DNA of 25,665 nt, taken from IMG/VR virus record IMGVR_UViG_3300025168_000591, positions 1 to 25,665 of that record. One strand, 5' to 3'. The notes beneath the pieces are model-generated. The model was not told the origin of the DNA, ran no database searches, and saw only the letters and a list, made by a program, of their open reading frames with translations. Positions 8,336-16,516 of the stretch are shown one piece after another (the first letter of the stretch is position 1; each line of letters starts with the position of its first letter). The DNA comes from a virus. The position numbers and the translations under genes were made by a program.

Positions 8336-11300
8336 ATGGCCGAGCCAATAAAGACACCTCACACGGGCATCACTGCAACCTATCTTGGACCTGCGGGGGC
8401 TAACGGCGTTGAGCACTCCTATCGCTTTACAAATTCACAAAGTGGTGCTGTAGAAGACGTGATTACTTCTTACGGACCCGAAGACGATACAGATCCGCAG
8501 GGGGAAAGAAGGGCCGGTTTTAAAAATTTGATGGGCGCTGATTTTGGTAGTACGGCGGGTCAACAATTTGCTACAACGCTTGCCCCGGTTTTTAAAAAAC
8601 TTCAGTACAAAGACCAACGCGGATTTTTTGCCCGAGCTATAAGCCCTACTTTGCGTAGTTTTCCAGCCTTCTTCGTGGGGGGTCCCTGGGATGTAATGGG
8701 GCTGTTGTCTTATGTTCCAGATCCCGTCGAGCTTGCTGCGATGGGTTACGAAGCCGTAACGGGCGACGATCCTTTGGGGATGAACGAAAGGCAGGCAGAA
8801 CGAGGCAAAGCTCTTAGAAAAGACGTGGAAGACTTCTACGGAACGGAAGCAACACGTAGGCGTTTTCAGAAAAATATTCGAGCCGCTGATAATTACATGT
8901 TCGACGTTGCCGGTTTCAAACCTTTTGAAGCCACTGTGGGCACTGACATGACACCGGAAGCCCGTGGCATTTGGGAGAAAATGACAACAACGGGATTAGA
9001 GTTTGCCGTTAGTGGTCCTGTTATGATATCGGGCGTTACTGTTCCGGCTAAAGTTTTACAGGAAAGCGCAAAATTTACCTTTGCCAAACTAGCCAAAGAA
9101 TCCGCCAAAGAATTAGGCGAAGGGGCTCTGGACCCCAAAAACATTCGTTCTTTAATAGACAAAGCCAATGGTTACGTTAACCCACTAACCAAAACGGGAC
9201 GACGAAACATACGCGGAGAAGTGGGTTTTGGAGGGGCCGCAGGTGTGTCTACCGAAGCAGCTTTATCGGCATTGGGGGAAGTAGATCCCGACGCGGCGGG
9301 GTGGGTAAAAACAACTGTCGCCATTGGATCCGGGTTGCTTGCTCCAATCGCTGCTAGGGGTGCGTTCACTACTTTTTTACAGGGTCCGATAATTAGAATT
9401 GGTACAAAGGCTATTGTAGACCCTCTGTTTAGACCCGAAAAATCCGCTGCAAGATTTAGTCAAGACCAGGGTCTTGGAAAGACCGCAGAGGATCGTGCAG
9501 GTGTTGCAAGTGTCGCGAGAATTTTAGAAGAGGCTGTTCTAAACGGACGGAACATAGACCAAGCTTCCGGTTTGGCTTTTACAACTCCCGAACTTGCGAG
9601 AACTGAATCGAATATATTAAGAGCAGAAATCCAGCTTAAAAGAGAACGGTTAGATCAAGAAACGGATCCGGATATTCAAGCCCGTTTAGAAAAAGAAATT
9701 AAAGCAGACGAATCTGACGTTGGTTATTTAAACAGGACGGCTAATTTCCACGAGAGCGTCCTTCAGTCCGCTGCGAACGACTCAAACATTGCTTCTGTTA
9801 ACCGGTATTTTCAAGAAGAAGCTGGTCGTTTAGTTGTAAGAAGAAAACAGTTTTTCAATTACATTGAAAACACTTTTAAGAGATCTGTAGACGATTTAAG
9901 TTTCGGCGGCAGGGATGGCGGAAGCCTCCAAGAACAAAATCTTGATTACAAGAACGCTAAAGAACAAGGGGCTATACCAGAATTTGAAGCTACCCGTCGC
10001 CGGTTGGTTATGGAAGGCGATCCCAAAGGCGTGGAAGCTTCCGAGCTTACGTGGCTAAATCCGCAAACCGCAGAACGTTTCAAAGGTATCCGAGAAGATC
10101 TGTCTTTTCAAATGGAGAAATCTTTTGCGGATGCTCAAGAGGCTGCGGAGGGTCGTGTCAAGATGTGGCAAGACTCCGTGCAATCATACTTGGCGGACAG
10201 AGGTCTGAGATCTGTAGACGATCTGCCGGTTGAAGAGAAAGCTCTTGTTGGTGACATCGTTCGTGGAATTTATGACGACGCCCACCGCGAATTTAGGGCT
10301 TTTGAGAAGGCCGCGTACCGCCGAATAAATGGCTTGGATGACAAAGTTGTTGACGATATCGTCTTTCCTGAAGGGTCAATTGATCCCGCGAATGGTTCCA
10401 ATATATCCGGCATGACCGTGTCGGACTGGGCTACGGGGCGTCTAGAAAACCTTTCGCGAACAGAACGATTCAACATCAAAGAGGTCCCGGTAGAAATAGC
10501 CCAGCTTGCGGGTTCAAGGTCGGTCTTAGTCCAACTAAACCGCCAACGTGAAGAAGCGGTAGCCGAAGGACGATCCAGCGCCGCACAATCTCGCATACCG
10601 GATCTAGAAGCCCAAAGAAACGATGTAGTAGCTAGGAAGACAGAGGCCGAGTCTCGTTTAGACAAACAAGTAGAAACAGAACGTATAGACGCAGAAAGGC
10701 TTGCGCGGTCTTTTGAGGAATATGTTCAAAGTAGCCTAGCGAAATTAGACGATTCCCAAAAAGCAGCCGTGCTGGAGTTTGCTAGCAGCCCCACTGTTGG
10801 AGGCGGCGATTGGTCAAATATAACAATACAACAAGCTCGGGCCAGAGCCCCTGTAGGTCTGGAAGATGTCTTTGCACAAGTAGCGAAACAGAAAAAAGCC
10901 ATAGCTACCCTGGGCGAAGGCGTTACTTCTTCTAAGGCTGTTAGAAATTTAAGAAAAGAAGTTATAGACCTTGGAAAAGAAGCTCAAGGGTTCCAATCAG
11001 ACATAGATAAAATTACCCGAGACTTTTTAGGAACCGGGGACGACGTTGTCATTGAGCCTACGGGTCGTCTGACATCCCGAGATGCGGATGGGGTCGTTGT
11101 TGCCGGTGGCGTTTCTGCAAATGATGTAAAAGAAACAATTTCAAACGTCGCGGAAGCTGCGAGACGCGAAAGTTTTACTAACGGTAAAACTCCAAGATAC
11201 CGAAGCTTACTGCACGTAAGAGGAACCCTCGAACAACTTCTCTCCCCGGAAACGTTCTCCACTTTGGACCCGGCTGCTCTAGCGTTGGCCCGAGAGGCTT

Positions 11301-13150
11301 CTCGTGTTAAAAACAAAGTAGACGACGCACAGGGTGACATACTCGGAAAAGACAGAGGGTCTGCGGTTAAAGTACCTGTGGAGCAAGCCGCGACAAAAAT
11401 CCTGCCCGAAACTACTGCTCCCCTGGCTCGTGCTTCAAATTTAAGAGTGCTCACCGAAGCAACGGCTCCGCTGCCTGATTTTGTCTCTATAAAAAGAGGG
11501 GACGACGGAAAAATTATCACTGACGCAGAGGGCGTTCCGGTTGCGGTGATAGACGAGAAGGCCATAGACGGAAGCTCTCTTTTTGATCTCCCGGAATCTC
11601 CCTTCGAGTTAGTGCGCGTTGGAGAGGCTGGAACTCCGATTGAAATTAGGATTAAACCGGATTTTCCAGTCAGCCCCAGATCTTTGCAGGTTGCGGAGAG
11701 CATCCTGCTGGAACGTTTGGCGTTGAGTTTCTCGGATGGTGTAGATGCAAAAAGCCTCGATTCTTTTCGGAGCAGAAATAAGGAGGCTATTCAGTTCCTT
11801 GAAAACAATGGACGAGGGGACGTTCCGTCTTTAATGACCGATGCCGACGGACTTGCAACCCAGTTGGATGCGTTGAAGACCCTTCGCAATGACAAGACAA
11901 GGCGGCAGCTTACCGAACTGGTAAACAGAGGTCAGCTAGATCTCAAGGGATTAGATATTGACGACTATCTAGATTACATAGGTCAAAGGCGTAAGCGTTT
12001 TTCAGAGGAGAATGCGTTCTCCGAAGTTATAAATGCAGAAGCTGGACGCGGAGCAGAACTTCTTTTTGACCAAGTTATAAGCCCCGGCAATAAATCCCCA
12101 AAAGGATCTCTAAACGAATTTTTATCTCTTGTCCGTGGAAACCGGCAAGCCGAGAAAGGTCTTCAAGCTTCCATAATCGGAGAGCTTTTCAAGCGTTCTA
12201 CTACCGCTACCGACCCTGCCATTCGCGATGCTCTTATAAAACAAACGGGAGACATTGCCGCGTCGGCCTTCGACCCAGCTAAGTTTCGTGAATTGATATC
12301 AAATCCACGTATTCGTTCTCTTATTCAGGAAGCTTTTCCAAACAACTCTGAGTTGTTGCCGGGTTTAGAGAAAATGGCAGTAGCTGCTTTTGAAACATCC
12401 AACTTTACCAAGGGAACGTCAGTCGGTAATAAAATAGATCCGCAATCCGCACTCAGCATGGAGGCGTGGAACAACCTTGGCCGAATAGCGGGCTTGCAGG
12501 TTGCGGATCGGATTAGCTTTATAAACTCACTGGTTGCAGCCGGAGCGGGTAGCCGCATGTTTGGTAACATCGGGAAGAACATAACTGGTAATAAAATAAA
12601 AGACATTTTAATCAACGCTGCTCTTAACCCTGAAATAGCCGTAGGTTTGGCGAGGAAGACCTCTCAATCGGACGGTTTCTTTAAGTCGTTAGCAAAAGCC
12701 GCGATAGACACAGTTACGGCTCGTGGACTGCGTCCCGGTGCTGTGACTCCTGTCCTAAAACAAGGTGAGGAGGAATTTGACGAGCCCGGTAACGTGGGCG
12801 ACCAGTCATCCGTTCAGCCCGCAGGGCAGCCGATCCGCCGAATGGCGGCTAATAACACCCCACTGCGTGCTCCGGCGGGCATGGCGCAGCGAACGTTGGC
12901 GGGACAAGCTCCTCCGGACGCCCGAGTCGGTACGCAGCGAACGTTGGCGGGACAAGCTCCTGTGCAAGGGTCTTCCCTCGCTTCTGCAAACCCCCTCGGA
13001 ACCGCTCTATTCGGCCCAAACGACCCGGTCTTCGGCCTCGGTTTCCGCCACGGCGGTTACGTAACAGGGGGTGCCGGTAGTGGCGTAGGCCGGATGGAAG
13101 AATCCGGTATTATGTCGATCAAGCGCAAACCAAGGCAGTTAGTCGGATGA
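8336..13150 (+). CDS. Giant virion protein (internal/ejection type), 1604 aa
   Basis: This is the largest gene of the window. The start ATG follows GGTAGGG by about 6 nt. The product is mostly charged and helical, with likely coiled coils at about residues 425-470 and 725-800 (alternating Glu, Arg, Lys, Leu). A hydrophobic Gly/Ala stretch near 322-347 could be membrane-active. The C-terminus (about 1500-1604) is Pro/Ala-rich and carries a 16-residue tandem repeat. It ends with a R-H-G-G-Y-V-T-G-G-A-G-S-G-V-G motif and a basic tail. Size and location match giant internal virion proteins such as T7 gp16, although I see no lytic transglycosylase motif. It overlaps the endolysin start by ATGA. 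No family name can be given from reading alone. Confidence 0.6.
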   Translation: MAEPIKTPHTGITATYLGPAGANGVEHSYRFTNSQSGAVEDVITSYGPEDDTDPQGERRAGFKNLMGADFGSTAGQQFATTLAPVFKKLQYKDQRGFFARAISPTLRSFPAFFVGGPWDVMGLLSYVPDPVELAAMGYEAVTGDDPLGMNERQAERGKALRKDVEDFYGTEATRRRFQKNIRAADNYMFDVAGFKPFEATVGTDMTPEARGIWEKMTTTGLEFAVSGPVMISGVTVPAKVLQESAKFTFAKLAKESAKELGEGALDPKNIRSLIDKANGYVNPLTKTGRRNIRGEVGFGGAAGVSTEAALSALGEVDPDAAGWVKTTVAIGSGLLAPIAARGAFTTFLQGPIIRIGTKAIVDPLFRPEKSAARFSQDQGLGKTAEDRAGVASVARILEEAVLNGRNIDQASGLAFTTPELARTESNILRAEIQLKRERLDQETDPDIQARLEKEIKADESDVGYLNRTANFHESVLQSAANDSNIASVNRYFQEEAGRLVVRRKQFFNYIENTFKRSVDDLSFGGRDGGSLQEQNLDYKNAKEQGAIPEFEATRRRLVMEGDPKGVEASELTWLNPQTAERFKGIREDLSFQMEKSFADAQEAAEGRVKMWQDSVQSYLADRGLRSVDDLPVEEKALVGDIVRGIYDDAHREFRAFEKAAYRRINGLDDKVVDDIVFPEGSIDPANGSNISGMTVSDWATGRLENLSRTERFNIKEVPVEIAQLAGSRSVLVQLNRQREEAVAEGRSSAAQSRIPDLEAQRNDVVARKTEAESRLDKQVETERIDAERLARSFEEYVQSSLAKLDDSQKAAVLEFASSPTVGGGDWSNITIQQARARAPVGLEDVFAQVAKQKKAIATLGEGVTSSKAVRNLRKEVIDLGKEAQGFQSDIDKITRDFLGTGDDVVIEPTGRLTSRDADGVVVAGGVSANDVKETISNVAEAARRESFTNGKTPRYRSLLHVRGTLEQLLSPETFSTLDPAALALAREASRVKNKVDDAQGDILGKDRGSAVKVPVEQAATKILPETTAPLARASNLRVLTEATAPLPDFVSIKRGDDGKIITDAEGVPVAVIDEKAIDGSSLFDLPESPFELVRVGEAGTPIEIRIKPDFPVSPRSLQVAESILLERLALSFSDGVDAKSLDSFRSRNKEAIQFLENNGRGDVPSLMTDADGLATQLDALKTLRNDKTRRQLTELVNRGQLDLKGLDIDDYLDYIGQRRKRFSEENAFSEVINAEAGRGAELLFDQVISPGNKSPKGSLNEFLSLVRGNRQAEKGLQASIIGELFKRSTTATDPAIRDALIKQTGDIAASAFDPAKFRELISNPRIRSLIQEAFPNNSELLPGLEKMAVAAFETSNFTKGTSVGNKIDPQSALSMEAWNNLGRIAGLQVADRISFINSLVAAGAGSRMFGNIGKNITGNKIKDILINAALNPEIAVGLARKTSQSDGFFKSLAKAAIDTVTARGLRPGAVTPVLKQGEEEFDEPGNVGDQSSVQPAGQPIRRMAANNTPLRAPAGMAQRTLAGQAPPDARVGTQRTLAGQAPVQGSSLASANPLGTALFGPNDPVFGLGFRHGGYVTGGAGSGVGRMEESGIMSIKRKPRQLVG
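12885..12961 (+). repeat. 29-bp perfect direct repeat, 48-bp period, in the giant virion gene
   Basis: The same 29 bases, beginning CGCAGCGAACGTTGG, occur at 12885-12913 and 12933-12961. The period of 48 bp equals 16 codons, so the protein repeats Q-R-T-L-A-G-Q-A-P in frame. Perfect identity implies recent duplication or ongoing homogenisation in the disordered C-terminal linker. Confidence 0.85.
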
Positions 13151-13596
13151 TGCTATCTGCACACTTTTCTCTAAGCGAGCTTACAAAGTCGGAGACGGCC
13201 ACTCGAAAGGGTATCGACAACACGCCCAACGGCACTGAGGTTGAAAACCTGATACTGCTCTGCGACAACATACTGGAGCCTGTCCGGGAGCATTACGGTA
13301 TACCGTTTGTACCCAACAGCGGTTACAGAGGTCTTGACCTTAACCGGGAGATCGGTTCTTCAGACGGATCACAGCACGTCACCGGCAATGCCGTAGACTT
13401 TGAAGTTCCGGGGTTCGACAACAAAGAGGTCGCGCTCTGGGTTATGGAGAACTGCGACTTCGACCAGCTAATCCTTGAGTTCTACAAGGAGGGGGAGCCC
13501 ACTAGCGGCTGGGTGCATTGCAGCTACGACGCATCCAAGACACACCGCAAGTCGGCTCGCATCTTTGACGGTCGTACTTGGACCGCTCTAGCTTAA
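13147..13596 (+). CDS. Endolysin, peptidase M15-type (D-Ala-D-Ala carboxypeptidase fold)
   Basis: The 149-aa product carries the zinc-peptidase signature of the M15 (Peptidase_M15_3-type) family. S-x-H-x-x-G-x-A-x-D gives His77 and Asp84, G-W-V-H gives His124 as the third zinc ligand, and Glu111 is a candidate catalytic acid. The G-Y-R segment (residues 59-61) before it also fits. Enzymes of this family cut peptide cross-links of peptidoglycan, so this is most likely the phage lysis enzyme. There is no signal peptide, so release should need a holin; none is adjacent. Two consecutive ATG codons (13147 and 13150) are possible starts; the first overlaps the upstream stop. The 3' end overlaps the convergent helicase gene by 9 bp. 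The length is normal for phage M15 endolysins. Confidence 0.85.
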   Translation: MMLSAHFSLSELTKSETATRKGIDNTPNGTEVENLILLCDNILEPVREHYGIPFVPNSGYRGLDLNREIGSSDGSQHVTGNAVDFEVPGFDNKEVALWVMENCDFDQLILEFYKEGEPTSGWVHCSYDASKTHRKSARIFDGRTWTALA

Positions 13597-15027
13597 CCAC
13601 TCCCTAGCGTCCTCGCCCAATACAAGGTCCGCAATTTTAATTTTGTTCCGCAGGGCTGTGACAATCTTCTCGTCTATAGTCTTAGGGGAGATGAGGTCGA
13701 TATAGGTGACCTTATTCTCCTGCCCAATGCGGTGGGCACGGTCTTCGGACTGAAGCCGTAGCTCCAGATCATAGCTGTTGCTGTAGTAGATCACAGTGTT
13801 TGCAGCCGTAAGGGTCAGACCGTAACCGCCTGTTTTAGGATGCCCCACGATGAAACGTAACTCAGATTGACGATCTTGGAATGTTTCCACGATCTGTTGT
13901 CGATCTGAATCAGGGGTCTCACCGTGGAGCGTAGCAACCGCTTCGACGCCAAAGCGGTCGCGCAGGGCCTCGGCAATCGAACGGATATCCTGTGTCCAGG
14001 TTGCCCATATGATTGCTTTGCCCTGTATCTCTTCACAGATGCTCATTAGTTCGGATTGCCGGTTGGACTTCAGGGGGTGAACGTCCCCGTCGTCGTCGGT
14101 CAAACTGCCCAGACATATTTGTTGCAGGCGCATGATCTGTGTGAGTACGTTTTGCGTAGTGGATAAGTCACCACTGTCCAGTCTTGCCAGCGCCAGATTC
14201 TTCATCTGAACATAGGCGTCGGTCTGTTCCGGTGTAAGCTCCACCTCGCGTTTCATGTAGACCTTGTCAGGCAGATCCAGACAGTCCTCTTTACGAACCC
14301 GGTATGAGTGCTCGTCCAGCGTTTCGGTCAGTTCGTCCAACCTCTGGAAGCCCAGTATCTGGTTGAAGGAGTGCGCTCCCATGCTCCGGCGCTGCACAAC
14401 GGCGTACCGGCTCTGAAAAGCGTAGTAGCTTTTGAACCCCAGTATCTTGGGGCTGAGAAAATCCATCTGGCTAAAAAGATCCATGGGCGACTTGGTAACC
14501 GGGGATCCCGTCAGGATGCGCCGCATTACCGCACCACGGCCCACGTTGCATATAGCCTTCGTCCGCTTGGCCTGCCGGTTCTTAATAGTGGTTGATTCGT
14601 CCACTGCCATGAAAACCTTAAACTTCCTCACAAAAAACTCCGCAACATCCACACCTTTCTTGGTAGAGAACGCTTCGATGTTCATCAGCAGGAACTTGAG
14701 CTTGTCGTTATCCTTGTAAAGATCTGTAAGCTCCTTACGCTTCGCCTTCGTTAAGTTGGGCTTCCACATAACAACTTCCCGGTCCACGCGATCCGGCAGG
14801 TGTGTCTCTATCTCACCTATCCAGTTGGCGATGACACCCTTGGGTGCTACGATAATAGCGAAGTCTACGTCCTTCTTTTCAAAGTTGTAGGCAATCGTAT
14901 CGATGCAGACTTTTGTTTTTCCTGTGCCCATGTCCATCAGAAGAGCATAGTTCTCCTGCTCCGCGCTGCCATCGAAGGCTTGCCGCTGGTGATCGTAGGG
15001 GTCGGTTTTAAAAACGAATCTAGTCAT
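13588..15027 (-). CDS. SNF2-like superfamily 2 DNA helicase/translocase, 479 aa
   Basis: This is the only leftward gene of the window. The motifs are complete: a Q-like D-P-Y-D-H-Q-R-Q-A at 9-17, Walker A D-M-G-T-G-K-T (Lys37), motif II D-E-S-T (143-146, instead of DEAH), motif III L-T-G-S-P (172-176), motif V G-G-Y-G-L-T-L-T-A-A, and motif VI S-E-D-R-A-H-R-I-G-Q. The architecture is the compact SNF2/Rad54-like core without extra domains. Known members translocate on duplex DNA. In phages they are linked to replication, recombination or replication start. The gene lies between the late module and the replication module and is driven from the divergent region at 15028-15118. Its ribosome site is weak (AAGAGA about 8 nt before the ATG). 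The activity call is firm; the role in this phage is inferred. Confidence 0.9.
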   Translation of the reverse strand: MTRFVFKTDPYDHQRQAFDGSAEQENYALLMDMGTGKTKVCIDTIAYNFEKKDVDFAIIVAPKGVIANWIGEIETHLPDRVDREVVMWKPNLTKAKRKELTDLYKDNDKLKFLLMNIEAFSTKKGVDVAEFFVRKFKVFMAVDESTTIKNRQAKRTKAICNVGRGAVMRRILTGSPVTKSPMDLFSQMDFLSPKILGFKSYYAFQSRYAVVQRRSMGAHSFNQILGFQRLDELTETLDEHSYRVRKEDCLDLPDKVYMKREVELTPEQTDAYVQMKNLALARLDSGDLSTTQNVLTQIMRLQQICLGSLTDDDGDVHPLKSNRQSELMSICEEIQGKAIIWATWTQDIRSIAEALRDRFGVEAVATLHGETPDSDRQQIVETFQDRQSELRFIVGHPKTGGYGLTLTAANTVIYYSNSYDLELRLQSEDRAHRIGQENKVTYIDLISPKTIDEKIVTALRNKIKIADLVLGEDAREWLS

Positions 15028-15038
15028 AAAGATTTCTC

Positions 15039-15067
15039 TTGCATCAACCTATAAATACCCATATAAA
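15039..15067 (+). promoter_or_regulatory. Rightward sigma70-like promoter for the replication module
   Basis: TTGCAT at 15039-15044 and TATAAA at 15062-15067 are separated by 17 bp, close to the sigma70 consensus. Transcription would start near 15074 and run into the gene at 15119. It is the only sizeable non-coding gap upstream of the replication genes, which supports the call. Experimental start sites are needed for certainty. Confidence 0.5.
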
Positions 15068-15088
15068 GGTTTCCGACGGTTCAGTCAA
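15060..15088 (-). promoter_or_regulatory. Leftward sigma70-like promoter for the SNF2 helicase
   Basis: On the minus strand TTGACT (plus-strand 15083-15088) and TATATG (15060-15065) are separated by 17 bp. Transcription would start near 15053 and read into the helicase ATG at 15027. The -10 hexamer overlaps that of the rightward promoter by 4 bp, so the two probably exclude each other. Confidence 0.45.
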
Positions 15089-15094
15089 CCGCCG
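15074..15094. promoter_or_regulatory. Imperfect dyad in the divergent control region (operator candidate)
   Basis: CCGACGGTT and AACCGCCG flank a 5-nt centre (CAGTC). The inner five pairs CGGTT/AACCG (15077-15081 and 15087-15091) are perfect. It covers the -35 of the leftward promoter and the start region of the rightward transcript. A repressor bound here could affect both directions; the XRE-type protein encoded at 18055 is a candidate. It could equally be a small hairpin in the leader RNA. Confidence 0.35.
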
Positions 15095-15118
15095 ATTAAT
15101 TATGCAGGAGCAAAGAAC

Positions 15119-15694
15119 ATGAACGACTTACTAGCAGAAATGGCCTCCGACTCTGAGGCAACCCCCGACAAAATTGACCAGCTACAAGAAGGCAAACTTG
15201 ACGCCGTGTCGCGTCTGGCTAACGAAGCCGCAGCCCTTGAGCACAAGCTGGCCGAAGCCGAGAAGCTTATGAAGGAAACCAAATCCGCTCTCCATAAGAT
15301 AACGGACGAGCACTTGCCCGAGGCATTGGAAGCCATGGGTCTTCAGAAGTTTACCTTGACTGACGGCTCCGAAATCGCCGTCAAACCCATTTACGCAGCA
15401 AGCATTCCACGCGACCGCAAGGACGAAGCCTTCCAGTGGTTGCGTGACCATGACTTTGGCGACCTCGTGAAGAATAACGTAACGGTTACCTTCGGTCGCG
15501 GCGAAGACGAAACGGCCAAAGAGTTTGTAGGACTTTGCGGCGCACAGGGATTCGTTCCCAGCCAACTGGAAAAGGTCGAACCAATGACCTTGAAAGCGTG
15601 GCTTCGGGAACGGGTAGAAGCGGGCGACCCCGTCCCGCTTGATTTATTCGGGGCTTTTATCTCACAACGAGCAACTATCAAGAGGAGTAAATAA
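15119..15694 (+). CDS. Coiled-coil replication-module protein, 191 aa
   Basis: The start is the ATG at 15119, with AGGAG at 15106-15110 (8-nt spacing); it is the first gene of the rightward transcript. Residues about 18-62 form a charged, Leu-rich coiled coil (K-I-D-Q-L-Q-E to A-E-K-L-M-K-E-T-K). A compact alpha/beta domain follows, including F-T-L-T-D-G-S-E-I-A-V and W-L-R-D-H-D-F-G-D-L-V-K. The C-terminal tail is basic (T-I-K-R-S-K). Proteins of this shape often precede an SSB-like gene in phage replication operons, but the biochemical role is not established to my knowledge. A DNA-binding or recombination-accessory role is inferred from the neighbours. The next gene starts 11 nt downstream, with GAGG in the gap. 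Confidence 0.6.
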   Translation: MNDLLAEMASDSEATPDKIDQLQEGKLDAVSRLANEAAALEHKLAEAEKLMKETKSALHKITDEHLPEALEAMGLQKFTLTDGSEIAVKPIYAASIPRDRKDEAFQWLRDHDFGDLVKNNVTVTFGRGEDETAKEFVGLCGAQGFVPSQLEKVEPMTLKAWLRERVEAGDPVPLDLFGAFISQRATIKRSK

Positions 15695-15695
15695 C

Positions 15696-16476
15696 GATGG
15701 CAACAGCAGTAGCTAAAAAGAAAACCGCCGAAGTAGCGGTTATGGACGAGAACATGTTTGCCGCTGACGCAGGCATTGGCGTAAACGACCTTGGCTCTGA
15801 AGATCTCGCGATACCTTTCCTCAAGGTGTTGCAGAAGATGTCCGACGAACTGGACGACCTTGATAATGCCAAGGCCGGTGACATTTACAACACCGTCACC
15901 AAAGAGGTTGTTAAGGGAAAAGACGGCGTTCGTTTGATTAACTGCGCCTACAATCTTCAGTACATCGAATGGGAGCCGCGTGGCACCGGTACTGGCGCAC
16001 CTCATGCCATTTATGGCGCAGGGGATGAAATCCCGGCTACCGAACGAGGTGACGACAACAAGGACTATGTCGCTGGAGGGAGCGGTCGTTATCTTGAGCG
16101 CACTGCCCAGCACTACGTACTTGTCGTTGAAGAAGACGGCATGACCCAACAGGCACTCCTGCCTATGAAGTCAACGCAGTTTAAGAAGTCCAAGCAGTGG
16201 AACAGCGCAATGCGTTCGCTGAAGATGAAAGACAGCAAGGGTGGTCTGTTTACGCCCCCGCGCTTTTCTCACGTTTGGAAACTGGAGACCGTTTCCGAAG
16301 AGAACAAGAATGGATCGTGGCACGGTTGGCAGATCAGTAAGGACGACGTGGTCAAAGACCCGAGTGTCTACGCGGAAGCCAAGTTGTTCGCTGAGTCCAT
16401 TCAAGCGGGTCAGGTCAATGTGAAGCATGTCAGGGAGGAAGACAAACCCTCCTCTGACGAAGACCTGCCTTTCTAG
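15696..16476 (+). CDS. Single-stranded DNA-binding-like protein with SSB-type acidic tip, 259 aa
   Basis: The ATG is at 15697, with AGAGGAG shortly upstream inside the end of the previous gene. After a basic Ala/Lys-rich N-terminus the protein has a conserved-looking core (A-I-P-F-L-K-V-L-Q-K-M, G-D-I-Y-N-T-V-T, Y-I-E-W-E-P-R-G, then F-K-K-S-K-Q-W-N and P-P-R-F-S-H-V-W-K-L). It ends in an acidic tail closing with S-S-D-E-D-L-P-F. That tail mimics the C-terminal peptide of bacterial SSB (D-D-D-I-P-F), which recruits replication partners; T7 gp2.5 also ends in an acidic stretch plus Phe. I infer an ssDNA-binding function from the tail, the aromatic/basic core and the operon position. An OB fold cannot be proved by eye. 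Confidence 0.6.
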
Positions 16477-16480
16477 GTAT

Positions 16481-16509
16481 AACGGGGGGAGGCTTGCCTT
16501 CCCCCGGTT
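16481..16509 (+). promoter_or_regulatory. GC-rich stem-loop between the SSB-like and primase genes
   Basis: A GGGGGAGG arm and a CCTTCCCCC arm pair around a CTTG loop, with outer AAC/GTT pairs and one bulge. Only a GGTTT follows, so it is a poor intrinsic terminator. It buries the only strong purine-rich ribosome site (GGGGGGAGG), which would otherwise lie about 25 nt before the primase ATG. Likely roles are an attenuator, an RNA-stability element or a translation control that keeps primase below SSB. Confidence 0.5.
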
Positions 16510-16516
16510 TACAGCA

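Noticed and set aside
10984-11703. 239-aa minus-strand ORF inside the giant virion gene
   Set aside because: Its Ser/Ala-rich composition is typical of an antisense shadow, with no motif and no gene context.
16427-16516. Longer N-terminus for the primase
   Set aside because: It lies inside the SSB-like gene and crosses the intergenic hairpin; the ATG at 16517 matches the start of the AEP domain better.
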